Shown in pieces: positions 8,669 to 16,634 of a stretch of DNA of 64,000 nt. The number at the start of each line of letters is the position of its first letter. Position 1 is the first letter of the stretch. A model generated the notes under the pieces. The model was given only the letters and a program-made list of their open reading frames with translations. It had not been told where the DNA came from and did not search any database. Source of the DNA: CAYRNY01 sp964425755 (GTDB lineage Bacteria; Chloroflexota; Anaerolineae; Aggregatilineales; Aggregatilineaceae); the NCBI GenBank assembly GCA_964425755.1, contig CAYRNY010000017.1:1-64000 (forward strand). Reading direction: 5' to 3'. Made by a program: the position numbers and the translations under genes.

Positions 8669-9451
8669 TTATTCTTTTTTGTCTCGCATACCGTGTGAAT
8701 ATTCAAGCAGGAACTCGTCCAGCTCTTTCAGGCTCGTGTCTTCTTTTTTGATGTCCCCGACGATCTCGCCGCGATCCATGATCACGAAGCGATCCGACAC
8801 TTCGTACACGTCCGGGATCGTGTGCGTGATGTAGATGCACGATTTGCCGGCTTCCTTGATCCGGTGCACGAAGTCAAGCACCTTGCGCACTTCCTTCAAC
8901 GACAACGCGACCGTCGGCTCGTCGAGCACGATCAGCTCGGCCTCGAAGTGCATGGCGCGCCCGATGGCGACGCCCTGGCGCTCGCCGCCGGACAGCTTGC
9001 TTACCCGCGAGTCCACCGTGATGCCCCGGCCCCGGAACCCAATCGTGTTGAGCATGATCTCCTGGGCGATCTGTTTTTCTTTTTTGACGTTGATGAAGCC
9101 CAGCGGGAGTGTGATCTGGCGCCCGATGAAGAAGTTACGCCACAGGGCCTGTTTTTCGCCCAGTGACTTGTCCTGGTACACCGTTTCGATGCCGTATTCG
9201 CGCGCGCGCTTGACGTTGTAGGTGCGCGAGTCAACCTTGCGCCCGGCGATGTAGAACTCGCCCCGCGTGGGCCGGTAGACGCCGGTCAGGATCTTCACCA
9301 GGGTGGATTTGCCCGCGCCGTTATCCCCGATCAGGCCGACGATCTCGTTACTGCCGATTTCGAGGTTGATGTTCCTGATCGCGCACACCCGGCCAAAGTA
9401 TTTTTCGATGTTCACCATCCGTAAAACGTGCTGATTGGCTTTTTCGGCCAC
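8669..9451 (-). CDS. sugar ABC transporter ATP-binding protein (single-domain, FrcA-like)
   Basis: A 260-residue ABC ATPase that energises the importer. Walker A GDNGAGKSTL is at about residues 43-52, the signature LSGGERQGV near 155, Walker B LIVLDEPT near 175, and the switch histidine in YITH near 208. Only one nucleotide-binding domain is present, unlike the duplicated RbsA/XylG type, which points to the FrcA group. The start is GTG with GAGGAGG 10 bases upstream. It is first in the operon, followed by permease and binding protein. The 440-base AT-rich region upstream is the likely control region. Confidence 0.92.
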   Translation of the reverse strand: MAEKANQHVLRMVNIEKYFGRVCAIRNINLEIGSNEIVGLIGDNGAGKSTLVKILTGVYRPTRGEFYIAGRKVDSRTYNVKRAREYGIETVYQDKSLGEKQALWRNFFIGRQITLPLGFINVKKEKQIAQEIMLNTIGFRGRGITVDSRVSKLSGGERQGVAIGRAMHFEAELIVLDEPTVALSLKEVRKVLDFVHRIKEAGKSCIYITHTIPDVYEVSDRFVIMDRGEIVGDIKKEDTSLKELDEFLLEYSHGMRDKKE

Positions 9452-9892
9452 GATAACAAAACCTCCTCGCAGGTGACGAAATATGTGGGCGCGATGTTGC
9501 TGCTATCCCGCACTGCCAGGGGGCCTGCGCCCCCCTGGTGCCGGGCTTCCCTGTTGAGCGGTCCTTTGTGGGAGCCTTCAAACCTGGGGTGAAAATTGGA
9601 ATGACTTTATGCTTATTTTATTTATGCTGTAACCGGAACCCTTTTTGGGCAACAGAACCCAGACTGTATTTTGCTTCTACTGACTTGTTATACAACCCGT
9701 CAAAAAAACGCGCAAGTTGGCGTAACGTATCGAAAACGGCTGAAAGTGACGCCGCGTGAGATGTTTCAACGGGGAAGGGCAGGCGCGTGGTTTCGCTTAC
9801 AGGTGCGTGGCGATGTACGGATATGTCACGCGGCAGAGTCCCGGTGGTCCGGGCGCTCTGCCGCGCGGGAGATGCGGTGCTGTGTGCGGGGG
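9452..9892. other. intergenic region upstream of the ABC importer operon
   Basis: No gene seen. The stretch 9590-9740 is much more AT-rich than the surroundings and probably holds the importer promoter on the minus strand. A short dyad TTGT-TAT-ACAA (9684-9694) could be an operator, but no regulator gene is adjacent. The end near 9829-9865 carries the terminator of the DUF362 gene. Confidence 0.5.
9829..9865 (-). terminator. strong hairpin after the DUF362 gene
   Basis: A perfect 10-bp stem (9829-9838 with 9856-9865) encloses a second 5-bp stem (CCCGG/CCGGG). It lies 27 bases past the DUF362 stop on the minus strand. No long T run follows. Confidence 0.5.
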
Positions 9893-11062
9893 TTACGCTT
9901 CCGGGGCTGCCTGGATGTACGTGGCCTGCTTGAAATCCGGCTCGGTGACGGGCAGCACGTCGACCAGCTCGTAGCGGCGCGACCCGATGCCGATCTGCTC
10001 GGCGTGCGCTAGCTGCGCGTAGGGGTCCTTGTACGGCCCGTGAATCTGGGTCCAGGGGTGGCCCTCGCGCTGCACGACTTCCATCATGCCGGGCAGGTTG
10101 TCTTCCAGCACCGGGAAACTGGCGGTCATGTCGATCACGGCCTGGTCGATCGCGACCGGGTCGTTCGCGCCGAAAACGCCCGCATCCGCGATCACGGGCA
10201 TGCCGGTGAAGCCGAAACAGTCACAGACCGGGGTCTGGTGCGTGGCGAGGTTGATGCACGCGACGTTATCGGGTTCGAAGGTGTCCAGCACGAGCTTCGC
10301 CGCGATGTTCATCACCTCAAGGAAGGCCACGAACGATTCGCGCGCGATCGTGAACGCGCCCGCCGCGACATCCTGGCAGCGCATGCACTGGTTACAGCGG
10401 TCATGGTGCAGGTGCAGTCCGTCCGGGTCCTCTTTGTTGTCCACGATCGCGCCGTAAGGGCAGGATTCGCGGATCGCGACGCGGTGCGCTTCGTCCCGGA
10501 TTTTGTCTTTGTGCACGTAGGGGTGGAAGTGCGAGACATCATGCATCTGGCTGCGCGTGGTGCCGGTGACGCAGCCCAGCGCGAGGTTTTTGATCGCCGC
10601 GCCGTAGCCGGTGATCGGGTGGCCTTTGACGTGCGCGAAGTCGATCAAGAAGTCAGCCTCGACGATCGCGCCGCCGATCTGGAACTGCTTCACGTTTTTG
10701 TACGCATAGGGCCGCGTGACGAACCACTTTTCATCGATCCCGGTGCTGGGATAGATCGGGCAGCCCAGCGTTTCGGCAGTGTAGCCGCGCGTGTGCGCCG
10801 TCGCGACCGAGTGGGGCAGGTCGGTGACGAACGGTTTGCCGCCGCCCGCCTTGACCGCTTCCACCACGCGGCGCACAAACACGGGATGCACCATCGAATA
10901 GCCGACGTTCAGCCCCAGGTGCAGCTTGATCGCGACACGCTGGTCTTTGACGCGCTCGCGGATGTTCAGCCGCTCCAGGATCAGGTCGAGCTTGGCGGGC
11001 AGGGTTTCCGCGTGGTCGAGCTGAGTCTGGCGCGGCGATCCCCAGTAGACTGGTACGGGCAT
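9893..11062 (-). CDS. DUF362 domain iron-sulfur protein
   Basis: A soluble protein of about 390 residues of the DUF362 family, whose members are annotated as uncharacterised iron-sulfur proteins. A central cysteine cluster (SCPYGA, then about 25 residues later RCNQCMRCQ) could hold one 4Fe-4S centre; the order differs from the usual ferredoxin CxxCxxCxxxCP. The ATG at 11062 has GGAGGAG 9 bases upstream, so a 16-residue upstream extension is not real. The MerR gene is 102 bases upstream in the same direction, and the DUF362 gene is probably read from the MerR-controlled promoter. Reaction unknown. Confidence 0.8.
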   Translation of the reverse strand: MPVPVYWGSPRQTQLDHAETLPAKLDLILERLNIRERVKDQRVAIKLHLGLNVGYSMVHPVFVRRVVEAVKAGGGKPFVTDLPHSVATAHTRGYTAETLGCPIYPSTGIDEKWFVTRPYAYKNVKQFQIGGAIVEADFLIDFAHVKGHPITGYGAAIKNLALGCVTGTTRSQMHDVSHFHPYVHKDKIRDEAHRVAIRESCPYGAIVDNKEDPDGLHLHHDRCNQCMRCQDVAAGAFTIARESFVAFLEVMNIAAKLVLDTFEPDNVACINLATHQTPVCDCFGFTGMPVIADAGVFGANDPVAIDQAVIDMTASFPVLEDNLPGMMEVVQREGHPWTQIHGPYKDPYAQLAHAEQIGIGSRRYELVDVLPVTEPDFKQATYIQAAPEA

Positions 11063-11114
11063 GGTACGATTCTCCTCCGGTGGATATTGGTAACGCTTCG
11101 TGATACGCAAGTAG

Positions 11115-11160
11115 TGATCAGTGACCGGTTGTCAGTTTCTGGTTGTTTTCAGTTACCGGC
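11115..11160. repeat. TCAGT/GTTGTCAGT low-complexity intergenic repeat
   Basis: An imperfect run of TCAGT, GTTGTCAGT and CAGTT units fills most of the spacer between the DUF362 start and the MerR stop. A similar run occurs at 24381-24420, and looser relatives occur near 1897-1930, 52913-52945, 57058-57110 and 58803-58830. Confidence 0.5.
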
Positions 11161-11164
11161 TGCC

Positions 11165-11587
11165 TCACGCGGGCTGGCCGACCGCGTCCTCGTGCGCCTC
11201 ACTGTGCCCCAGCGCCTCGAACTCCTTGTAGTGCGCGATCTTCCACTCGATGCACTCCAGGCAGTCGTTCAATTCGGCGATCTGGGCGCGCATGCGCTCG
11301 CCGTGCGCCTCAAGCAGTTTGCGCCGTGCCGCGGCGGTGTGGTCGCCCTGCCACATCAGGTCGGCGTAGCGTTTCATCTCGCGGATCGGCATGCCGGTCG
11401 CGCGTAGCTTCTTGAGGAACTCGATCCAGCCGACGTCGTCCTCGCTGTAGCGGCGGTGGCCGCTGTCGGCGCGGTCGATGGGCTGGATCAGGCCGATGCG
11501 CTCGTAGTAGCGCAGCGTGTGCGCGCTGAGGCCGGTACGTTCGGCCACTTGCTGGATCGTGAGGTCTGTGTCTTGGGTCGTGGTCAT
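11165..11587 (-). CDS. MerR family transcriptional regulator
   Basis: A 140-residue MerR-type regulator. The N-terminal winged helix-turn-helix is textbook: LTIQQVAERTGLSAHTLRYY, then ERIGLI and a GHRRYSEDDV stretch, followed by a coiled-coil dimerisation helix. The C-terminal effector part is short and contains CLEC, so a thiol-based or electrophile signal as in the AdhR/NmlR subgroup is possible but unproven. The ATG at 11587 is used; upstream, the spacer holds a promoter with a MerR-type operator (11622-11652), which implies autoregulation. The DUF362 gene lies downstream and is likely co-regulated. Confidence 0.92.
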   Translation of the reverse strand: MTTTQDTDLTIQQVAERTGLSAHTLRYYERIGLIQPIDRADSGHRRYSEDDVGWIEFLKKLRATGMPIREMKRYADLMWQGDHTAAARRKLLEAHGERMRAQIAELNDCLECIEWKIAHYKEFEALGHSEAHEDAVGQPA

Positions 11588-11621
11588 GTGCTTTGCCCCC
11601 GTGACTGTGATACACACCACC

Positions 11622-11652
11622 AGTCTATAACTTAGAGTGCGCTCTAAGTCAA
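11622..11652 (-). promoter_or_regulatory. MerR-type promoter with operator palindrome in the spacer
   Basis: Read on the minus strand, TTGACT (11647-11652) is followed by TATAGACT (11622-11629). Taking TAGACT as -10 gives a 19-bp spacer, the overlong spacing typical of MerR-activated promoters; taking TATAGA gives 17. The spacer contains the 7-4-7 dyad CTTAGAG-TGCG-CTCTAAG (11631-11648), similar to known AdhR/NmlR-type sites. It sits directly upstream of the MerR gene. Confidence 0.8.
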
Positions 11653-11661
11653 GCGCGGCGA

Positions 11662-12882
11662 TCAGCTTTCCAGCTCGACCGCCATCGCGACCGCTTCGCC
11701 ACCGCCCAGGCACAGCCCCGCCAGCCCGCGCCGGAGTCCGCGCTGCTGCAAGGCGTGGATCAGCGTGACCAGCACGCGCGCCCCGGACGCGCCGATCGGG
11801 TGCCCGATGGCGATCGCGCCGCCGTTGACGTTGAACTTCTCCAGCGGCACGGGGTAGCCTTCGCGCTCCAGACCCTTGAGGTCGGCGAGGATCTGCGCGG
11901 CGAACGCCTCGTTAAGCTCGACCAGGTCCACGTCGTCCATCGTCCAGCCCGCGCGTTCCAGCGCCGCCGGCAGCGCCTTGATCGGGGCGGCGAACAGCCA
12001 CTTCGGCTCGACCGCCGCCTGGCCGTAGCCGGCGATGCGTGCGAGTGGGGTGTGGCCGTGCCGTTCGGCATATTCGCGGCTGCTGATCACCACCGCTGCC
12101 GCGCCATCGTTCAGGCCCGGCGCGTTACCTGCCGTGACCTTGCCGTCTTTGATGAACGCGGGGCGCAGCTTGGCGAGCACCTCGACGGTCGTGTCGGGCC
12201 GGATCGACTCGTCACGCTCGACGACGGTCACCTCACCTTTGCGGCCCTTGACCTCGACCGGCACGATCTCCGCCGCGAAGCGCCCGCTCTCGGTCGCCTC
12301 GTGCGCGAGCCGGTGGCTGCGCGCCGCGAACTGGTCCATCTCCGCGCGCGTGATGTCGAACTGCTCGGCGATGAACTCCGCCGCCTCGCCCATGCTCCAA
12401 TCCACGATGTGATCCCACAGGCCATCGTATTGCAGCGCGTCGATGGTCTGGAAGTGCCCGTACTTGTGGCCCATGCGCCCGTCAAGGTCCATGAACGGCG
12501 CGCGCGTCATGCTCTCGATGCCCCCGGCGAGATACAGGTCGCCGTCACCGAGGCGGATCATGCCCGCGGCCAGCATCGCGGCCTTCAGGCTGCTGCCGCA
12601 CACCTTGTTGACCAGCAGCCCGCCGACGTGACCGGGTATCCCAATCCCGGTCGATATCTGGCGCGGCACAGCCTGCCCGGACCCGGCAGATACCACCTGC
12701 CCGATGATCACCTCGTCGAAGTCGGCTACGTCTACGCTGCTGCGTTCTACGGCGGCCTTGACCACGATCTGGCCGAGTTCCACCGGGGTGAAGGATGCCA
12801 GCGCGCCGAGCAGTTTACCCTGGGGCAGCCGGGCCCCGCTGAGGATCACGGCGTCGCGGGGAGTCTTGTCGTTCGTTGCCAT
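11662..12882 (-). CDS. acetyl-CoA C-acyltransferase (thiolase II)
   Basis: A 406-residue classical thiolase, either acetoacetyl-CoA thiolase or 3-ketoacyl-CoA thiolase. Active-site elements are complete: nucleophile Cys in NKVCGSSLKA (about residue 95), NEAFAAQ, GHPIGASGAR and the C-terminal LCLGGG with the acid cysteine. Start ATG 12882 has AAAGGACGG upstream; a longer open frame running further upstream does not look coding. It lies directly upstream of the MerR gene, with 74 bases between, on the same strand. It could supply acetoacetyl-CoA for the mevalonate or hydroxybutyryl-CoA route, or act in beta-oxidation with the dehydrogenase at 23489. Confidence 0.92.
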   Translation of the reverse strand: MATNDKTPRDAVILSGARLPQGKLLGALASFTPVELGQIVVKAAVERSSVDVADFDEVIIGQVVSAGSGQAVPRQISTGIGIPGHVGGLLVNKVCGSSLKAAMLAAGMIRLGDGDLYLAGGIESMTRAPFMDLDGRMGHKYGHFQTIDALQYDGLWDHIVDWSMGEAAEFIAEQFDITRAEMDQFAARSHRLAHEATESGRFAAEIVPVEVKGRKGEVTVVERDESIRPDTTVEVLAKLRPAFIKDGKVTAGNAPGLNDGAAAVVISSREYAERHGHTPLARIAGYGQAAVEPKWLFAAPIKALPAALERAGWTMDDVDLVELNEAFAAQILADLKGLEREGYPVPLEKFNVNGGAIAIGHPIGASGARVLVTLIHALQQRGLRRGLAGLCLGGGEAVAMAVELES

Positions 12883-13026
12883 ACGTCTAACCGTCCTTTC
12901 GTCTAAGGATATAATTTGCCTGTACCGGTTATCATGCGCGCCGGGCCGCGCGGCCACATGCGCGGTTTTGCTATGGCGCAAGTATACCCTGAACGGGCGC
13001 GTGCTGCGCGCTGCGCCGGGCGGTGG

Positions 13027-13054
13027 TTGACGGCCCCCACCCGTGAGATAAAAT
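13027..13054 (+). promoter_or_regulatory. sigma-70 promoter of the 13094 gene
   Basis: TTGACG (13027-13032), a 16-base spacer and TAAAAT (13049-13054) lie 39 bases before the start codon. The match is good for a GC-rich genome. Confidence 0.6.
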
Positions 13055-13093
13055 GGAGCCGCTTCGATATTCTGAATAACGGACACAGCACGT

Positions 13094-14521
13094 ATGGGCG
13101 GGATCAAACTCGACTGGCATGTCGAATCCGAACAATCCGAAACGCGCGCGGTAGAAGACCCGCTCGCGCGGCAGCGCCGCCGGGAGGCACGGCAGCAGTT
13201 TCTGGCGATTCTAGCCGGGCTGGTGCTGGTCGTTGGCGCGGTGGCGCTTGGGATTCTGTGGCGTTTGCGGGACGTTGAAAACCGGGTTCGGCGTGACCTG
13301 CTGGACACCGTCGAAGCGGAGATCACCGCGCTGCGGATCGGGGACCTGGCATCCTACACTGCGATCCAGCGCAGCGCCAGCGATGCGTTCGTGCTTGAAC
13401 AGAGCCGCCGCTTTGAGGAATACCAGCGGCTCAAGCAGGCGGGGCGTATTCAATTGACGGGCGAGGTGGTCAGCACGGCTATCGACGACCAGCGCGCGCG
13501 GGTGGTGGTCGAAGAGCTTATCGACGGGGTGCCGTACCACGTCGTGTGGTTTTACTGGCGCTATGACAATCCGGGTGGGGCACATAACGGCTGGCGGCAC
13601 GTCCCGGACGACCTGACGTTCTGGGGCGACGAGCGCACGATCGAAACCGGCGCGGGGCGCGTGACGTTTCGCGAGCTTGACGCTGCATTGGGGCGCGCGC
13701 TGGCCGAACGGCTGCCGGACTGGTGGGCACGCGGGTGTATGCTGCTGGCGTGCGCCGAACCGCCGCCTGATCCCACGATCGAGATCGTGGCGGCGCGGCC
13801 CCCGGCGGTGGCGTGGGACAGCCCCGACGGGTGGACGCTGCGCATCACATCGCCGCTGGTCGAACGGGCGCGCGCGGATGTCGCGCTACCGCCGGGCCTC
13901 GCGCAGATGGTCGCCGAGCAGCTCGCCGCGCGGCTGCTGCGCTTCGCGACGGGGGACACACACCCCAGCGCGACCACCGATGCGGCATGGCTGCACCGGG
14001 ATTACGCGCGCTGGATGGCGCAACACATGCGCACCGATACGCTCACCGTGCAGGGCGAGGGATTCATCGAGTCACTGCAGGCCAATTACGGGCCGCACGC
14101 GCCGGCGGTGGTGCTGGACGCGCTGCGCACCAACCCGACGGTTGACGGGGTGCTGTCCGCGCTCGCGGGGGTGCCGCTGGCCCAGCTCAGCCCGGACCAG
14201 CTCAACGACCTGGACTGGCGCGGGTATTTCCAGTGGCGGCTGGCGCTGGAACGGGAACTGCTGTCCGAGCCGCAGGTCGAAGCGTTCCTGTCCCTGTACG
14301 ACCTGGAAAACGTCAACGCTGCGAGCGAGGCGCGGCTGCGCCTGGAAAGCCCAGCCTATACGGTGCAGCCGGTGCCGGAGGTGCAGAGCGTGGCGATCAC
14401 GCGGGAGAACGCGCAGACCTACGCCTGGGCCGACGTGGTGTACACCGACAACGGCATAAAGGTGATGGAGGGGCGCATCGCGTGGCGCTGGACCGGCGGG
14501 TCCTGGCGGCGGTTGAATTGA
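13094..14521 (+). CDS. membrane-anchored protein of unknown function
   Basis: A 475-residue protein that I do not recognise. The first 35 residues are charged and cytoplasmic. One transmembrane helix follows (about 37-57, rich in Ala, Leu, Val and Gly), then a large outside domain of about 415 residues. The start of that domain, with conserved-looking aromatic residues (VVWFYWRYD, GWRHVPDDLTFWG), resembles extracytoplasmic alpha/beta folds. The region near 260-330 (ATTDAAWLHRDYARWMAQHM) could be a gluzincin-like fold but has no HExxH. It is divergent from the thiolase at 11662 and has its own promoter. A strong bidirectional terminator follows. Function unknown. Confidence 0.8.
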   Translation: MGGIKLDWHVESEQSETRAVEDPLARQRRREARQQFLAILAGLVLVVGAVALGILWRLRDVENRVRRDLLDTVEAEITALRIGDLASYTAIQRSASDAFVLEQSRRFEEYQRLKQAGRIQLTGEVVSTAIDDQRARVVVEELIDGVPYHVVWFYWRYDNPGGAHNGWRHVPDDLTFWGDERTIETGAGRVTFRELDAALGRALAERLPDWWARGCMLLACAEPPPDPTIEIVAARPPAVAWDSPDGWTLRITSPLVERARADVALPPGLAQMVAEQLAARLLRFATGDTHPSATTDAAWLHRDYARWMAQHMRTDTLTVQGEGFIESLQANYGPHAPAVVLDALRTNPTVDGVLSALAGVPLAQLSPDQLNDLDWRGYFQWRLALERELLSEPQVEAFLSLYDLENVNAASEARLRLESPAYTVQPVPEVQSVAITRENAQTYAWADVVYTDNGIKVMEGRIAWRWTGGSWRRLN

Positions 14522-14544
14522 GGTGTGGCGCGGGTGAAACAAAA

Positions 14545-14575
14545 AATCCCCGGTACGGTGACCGTGCCGGGGATT
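14545..14575. terminator. bidirectional intrinsic terminator
   Basis: A 15-bp stem with one wobble (14545-14559 with 14561-14575) lies between two convergent genes. On the minus strand it is followed by six T, ideal for the AIM24 gene; on the plus strand a looser T-rich stretch follows. Confidence 0.85.
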
Positions 14576-14601
14576 GTGTTCTTGCCGGGGGACGTGTGCG
14601 C

Positions 14602-15279
14602 TTAGCTGGACGAGATGTAACGGCTCAGCTTGCCCGCGAGGTTGGTCAGCGGCATGGTCTGCAACCAGACCTTGCCGGGGCCGGTCATCGTCGCCAGGAA
14701 CAGGCCCTCGCCGCCACCGATCCAGTTCATCACGCCCTTGATCATCTGGATATCGTAATCGACCGTCGGCTCGTACATGGCGATGTGGCCCGGGTCGACT
14801 TTCAGCGTCTGGCCCGCCGCCAGCTCGACGACTTGCACCTCGCCCGCGATCTCCACGAACGCGATGCCGGGACCGGTGAGCTTTTGCAGGACGAAACCCT
14901 CGCCACCGAACAACCCCGCGCCAAGCTTCTTGCGGAAGTGCATCGCCAGGTCGACCGACTCTTCGGCGCACATGAACGCGTCCTTCTGGCAGATCATGCT
15001 GTGCCCGGCTTTCAGGTTCAGCGGCAGCACTTTGCCGGGCGCTTCCGGCGTGAAGGTGATCATGCCTTCGGGCGCGTTGCAGGTGTAGGTTGTCATGAAG
15101 AAGCTTTCGCCCGCGAACATGCGCCCGATGGCCTTGCCCAGACCGCCCCTGCTGTTGGTCTGCATGCTGATGCCGTCGCTCATCCAGGCCATGCCGCCGG
15201 ATTCGGTGTAGATCGACTCGCCCTGCTTTAAGTGCACTTCCAGCGCCTGTAATACCGTGCCGTGAATTTTATACTCCAT
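14602..15279 (-). CDS. AIM24 / TIGR00266 family protein
   Basis: A 225-residue protein of the AIM24 family (TIGR00266), beta-helical proteins of unknown bacterial function. Repeated beta-strand and glycine patterns such as GLGKAIGRMFAGESFFMTTY, GGEGFVLQKLTGPG and GGGEGLFLATMTGPG are characteristic. There is no signal peptide or membrane span. The site AAGGAG lies before the ATG. A possible 53-residue frame overlaps its start by 11 bases upstream, which could couple translation. A bidirectional terminator closes the unit. Confidence 0.9.
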   Translation of the reverse strand: MEYKIHGTVLQALEVHLKQGESIYTESGGMAWMSDGISMQTNSRGGLGKAIGRMFAGESFFMTTYTCNAPEGMITFTPEAPGKVLPLNLKAGHSMICQKDAFMCAEESVDLAMHFRKKLGAGLFGGEGFVLQKLTGPGIAFVEIAGEVQVVELAAGQTLKVDPGHIAMYEPTVDYDIQMIKGVMNWIGGGEGLFLATMTGPGKVWLQTMPLTNLAGKLSRYISSS

Positions 15280-15430
15280 GTTGCGTGTGCTCCTTGCTCG
15301 TGTTGGCTGGTGTAAACCGCTCGCTGCCCGTTAACGGGTCGAACCGATAGCCCCCCGCCGTGTTAAGGGTCCCGCCGGATTCGGTGCAGTTCGCGACGCC
15401 CTGGCTCAGCCGGGCTTCGCGCGACTGCAT
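15269..15430 (-). CDS. possible small protein overlapping the AIM24 start
   Basis: A 53-residue frame (ATG at 15430, with GTG at 15433 as alternative) whose stop TAA lies inside the first codons of the AIM24 gene, in a different frame. The middle reads like a real protein surface (GGYRFDPLTGSERFTPA) with one cysteine. The overlap would allow translational coupling. Against it, there is no clear ribosome site before the start, and no family is recognised. Tentative. Confidence 0.35.
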   Translation of the reverse strand: MQSREARLSQGVANCTESGGTLNTAGGYRFDPLTGSERFTPANTSKEHTQHGV

Positions 15431-15433
15431 CAC

Positions 15434-15614
15434 ACCGTTCGGCGGATGTCGTCGTCCGTTGTGGATTGAGGCTCCTGTCCGTGTGGTGTGTTGCCCCGGA
15501 TCGGTGCGGAGAGATCACACATTACTACGCACCTAAACCCGCGACGTTGCATCCGCCTCATTTTAGCACGAAAAAGTGAGGTTGAGACAGAACGAGTGCC
15601 GCTGAGGGTGGCGC
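15434..15614. other. spacer between MeaB and the AIM24 unit
   Basis: Together with the tentative small gene this makes a 335-base gap. It is GC-rich at its left end and holds an AT-richer stretch near 15560-15580, with TAAAAT on the minus strand that may be the -10 of the AIM24 unit. No convincing -35 is seen. Confidence 0.35.
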
Positions 15615-16634
15615 TCAGCGCCCGTTCAGCAGTTCCCGGACGGCGGCGTTCGGGTCGATCTCGCGGGCGACCATGCGCGCGACGACGTCCGCGATCGCGG
15701 CGGGCGAGCGTTCCGCGATCAGGCGCTTGAGCAACGCGTCGCGCAGCCGCGCGGCCAGTTCCGCTTCCACGCGCAGCCGCTCGCGGTCTTCGAGTTGCCC
15801 GGATTCCTGCAGGTGTGCGCGGTGCGCTTCGATCGCGTCGATCACGGCCTCAAGGCCCTGGTGTTCCGTCGCCACCGTCTTGAGGATCGGCACGTTCCAG
15901 AAGTCGTATTCGGGTTCGGCGGTGTCTGCGTCCGGCAGGGGCACCAACTGCCCGTGATGGCTCACGGTGCGGAAGCGGTGGCCCAGTTCGAGCATCGCTT
16001 TCAGCGCGCGGACGGTGTTTTCCGCGCCGGGGCGGTCGGCTTTGTTCACGACCAGGATGTCGGCGATCTCCAGGATGCCGGCCTTGATCGCTTGCACGTC
16101 GTCGCCCATGCCGGGCGCGTCGATCACGATCGTGGTGGATGCCGTGCGCGCGATATCGACTTCGCTTTGCCCCGCGCCGACCGTTTCGATCAGCACGTAA
16201 TCAAAGCCTGCCGCGTCCAACACGCGCGCGACATCGCCCGTCGTGGCCGCCAGCCCGCCCAGGCTGCCGCGATTCGCCATGCTGCGGATGAAGACGCCCT
16301 TGTCGCCGGCAAGTTCGTGCATGCGGATGCGGTCGCCCAGCACCGCGCCGCCGCTAAACGGACTCGTCGGATCGACGGCGACGATCCCCACCGTGACCCC
16401 GCGCCGGCGCATCACCCGCGTGAGCGCGTTCACCAGCGTGGATTTGCCGGTGCCCGGCGCGCCGGTGATCCCCACGAGATAGGCGTGGCCGGTGTGCGGA
16501 TAAAGCCGCGCCAGCGCGTCCAGCGCGCCCGGAGTCTGGTTCTCGACCTGTGTGATCAGGCGTGCCAGGGCGCGGCGGTCGCCGTCCAGCACGGCGCGGA
16601 CCAGCGTTTCGGTTGCGGCCTGCGACATACTCAC
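15615..16634 (-). CDS. meaB: methylmalonyl-CoA mutase-associated GTPase MeaB
   Basis: A 339-residue G3E-family GTPase that loads and protects the B12 cofactor of methylmalonyl-CoA mutase. Walker A GAPGTGKSTL is at residues 58-67. The MeaB-typical DPTSPFSGGAVLGDRIRM, ETVGAGQSEVDIA, and guanine-recognition NKADRPGAEN all occur in order, with a C-terminal dimerisation helix. Start: GTG 16634 overlaps the stop of the B12-binding subunit by 4 bases (GTGA), and ATG 16628 lies 2 bases after it; either fits. The direct overlap with the mutase small subunit confirms its role. The large mutase subunit is 40 kb away. Confidence 0.95.
   Translation of the reverse strand: MSMSQAATETLVRAVLDGDRRALARLITQVENQTPGALDALARLYPHTGHAYLVGITGAPGTGKSTLVNALTRVMRRRGVTVGIVAVDPTSPFSGGAVLGDRIRMHELAGDKGVFIRSMANRGSLGGLAATTGDVARVLDAAGFDYVLIETVGAGQSEVDIARTASTTIVIDAPGMGDDVQAIKAGILEIADILVVNKADRPGAENTVRALKAMLELGHRFRTVSHHGQLVPLPDADTAEPEYDFWNVPILKTVATEHQGLEAVIDAIEAHRAHLQESGQLEDRERLRVEAELAARLRDALLKRLIAERSPAAIADVVARMVAREIDPNAAVRELLNGR

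Noticed and set aside
7411..8706. Long same-strand frame covering the permease gene
   Set aside because: An out-of-frame shadow of the permease with Arg-rich sequence. Only its last codons fall in the spacer before the binding-protein gene.
12883..13326. Upstream extension of the thiolase frame to 13326
   Set aside because: The extension is Arg/Ser-rich, lacks a ribosome site, and overlaps the divergent gene at 13094. The ATG at 12882 starts the conserved thiolase sequence.
15325..15350. tRNA-like T-loop (GGTTCGACC on the minus strand)
   Set aside because: The flanking bases do not form a 5-bp T stem, and no acceptor or anticodon arm could be built. It is explained better by the tentative small frame.
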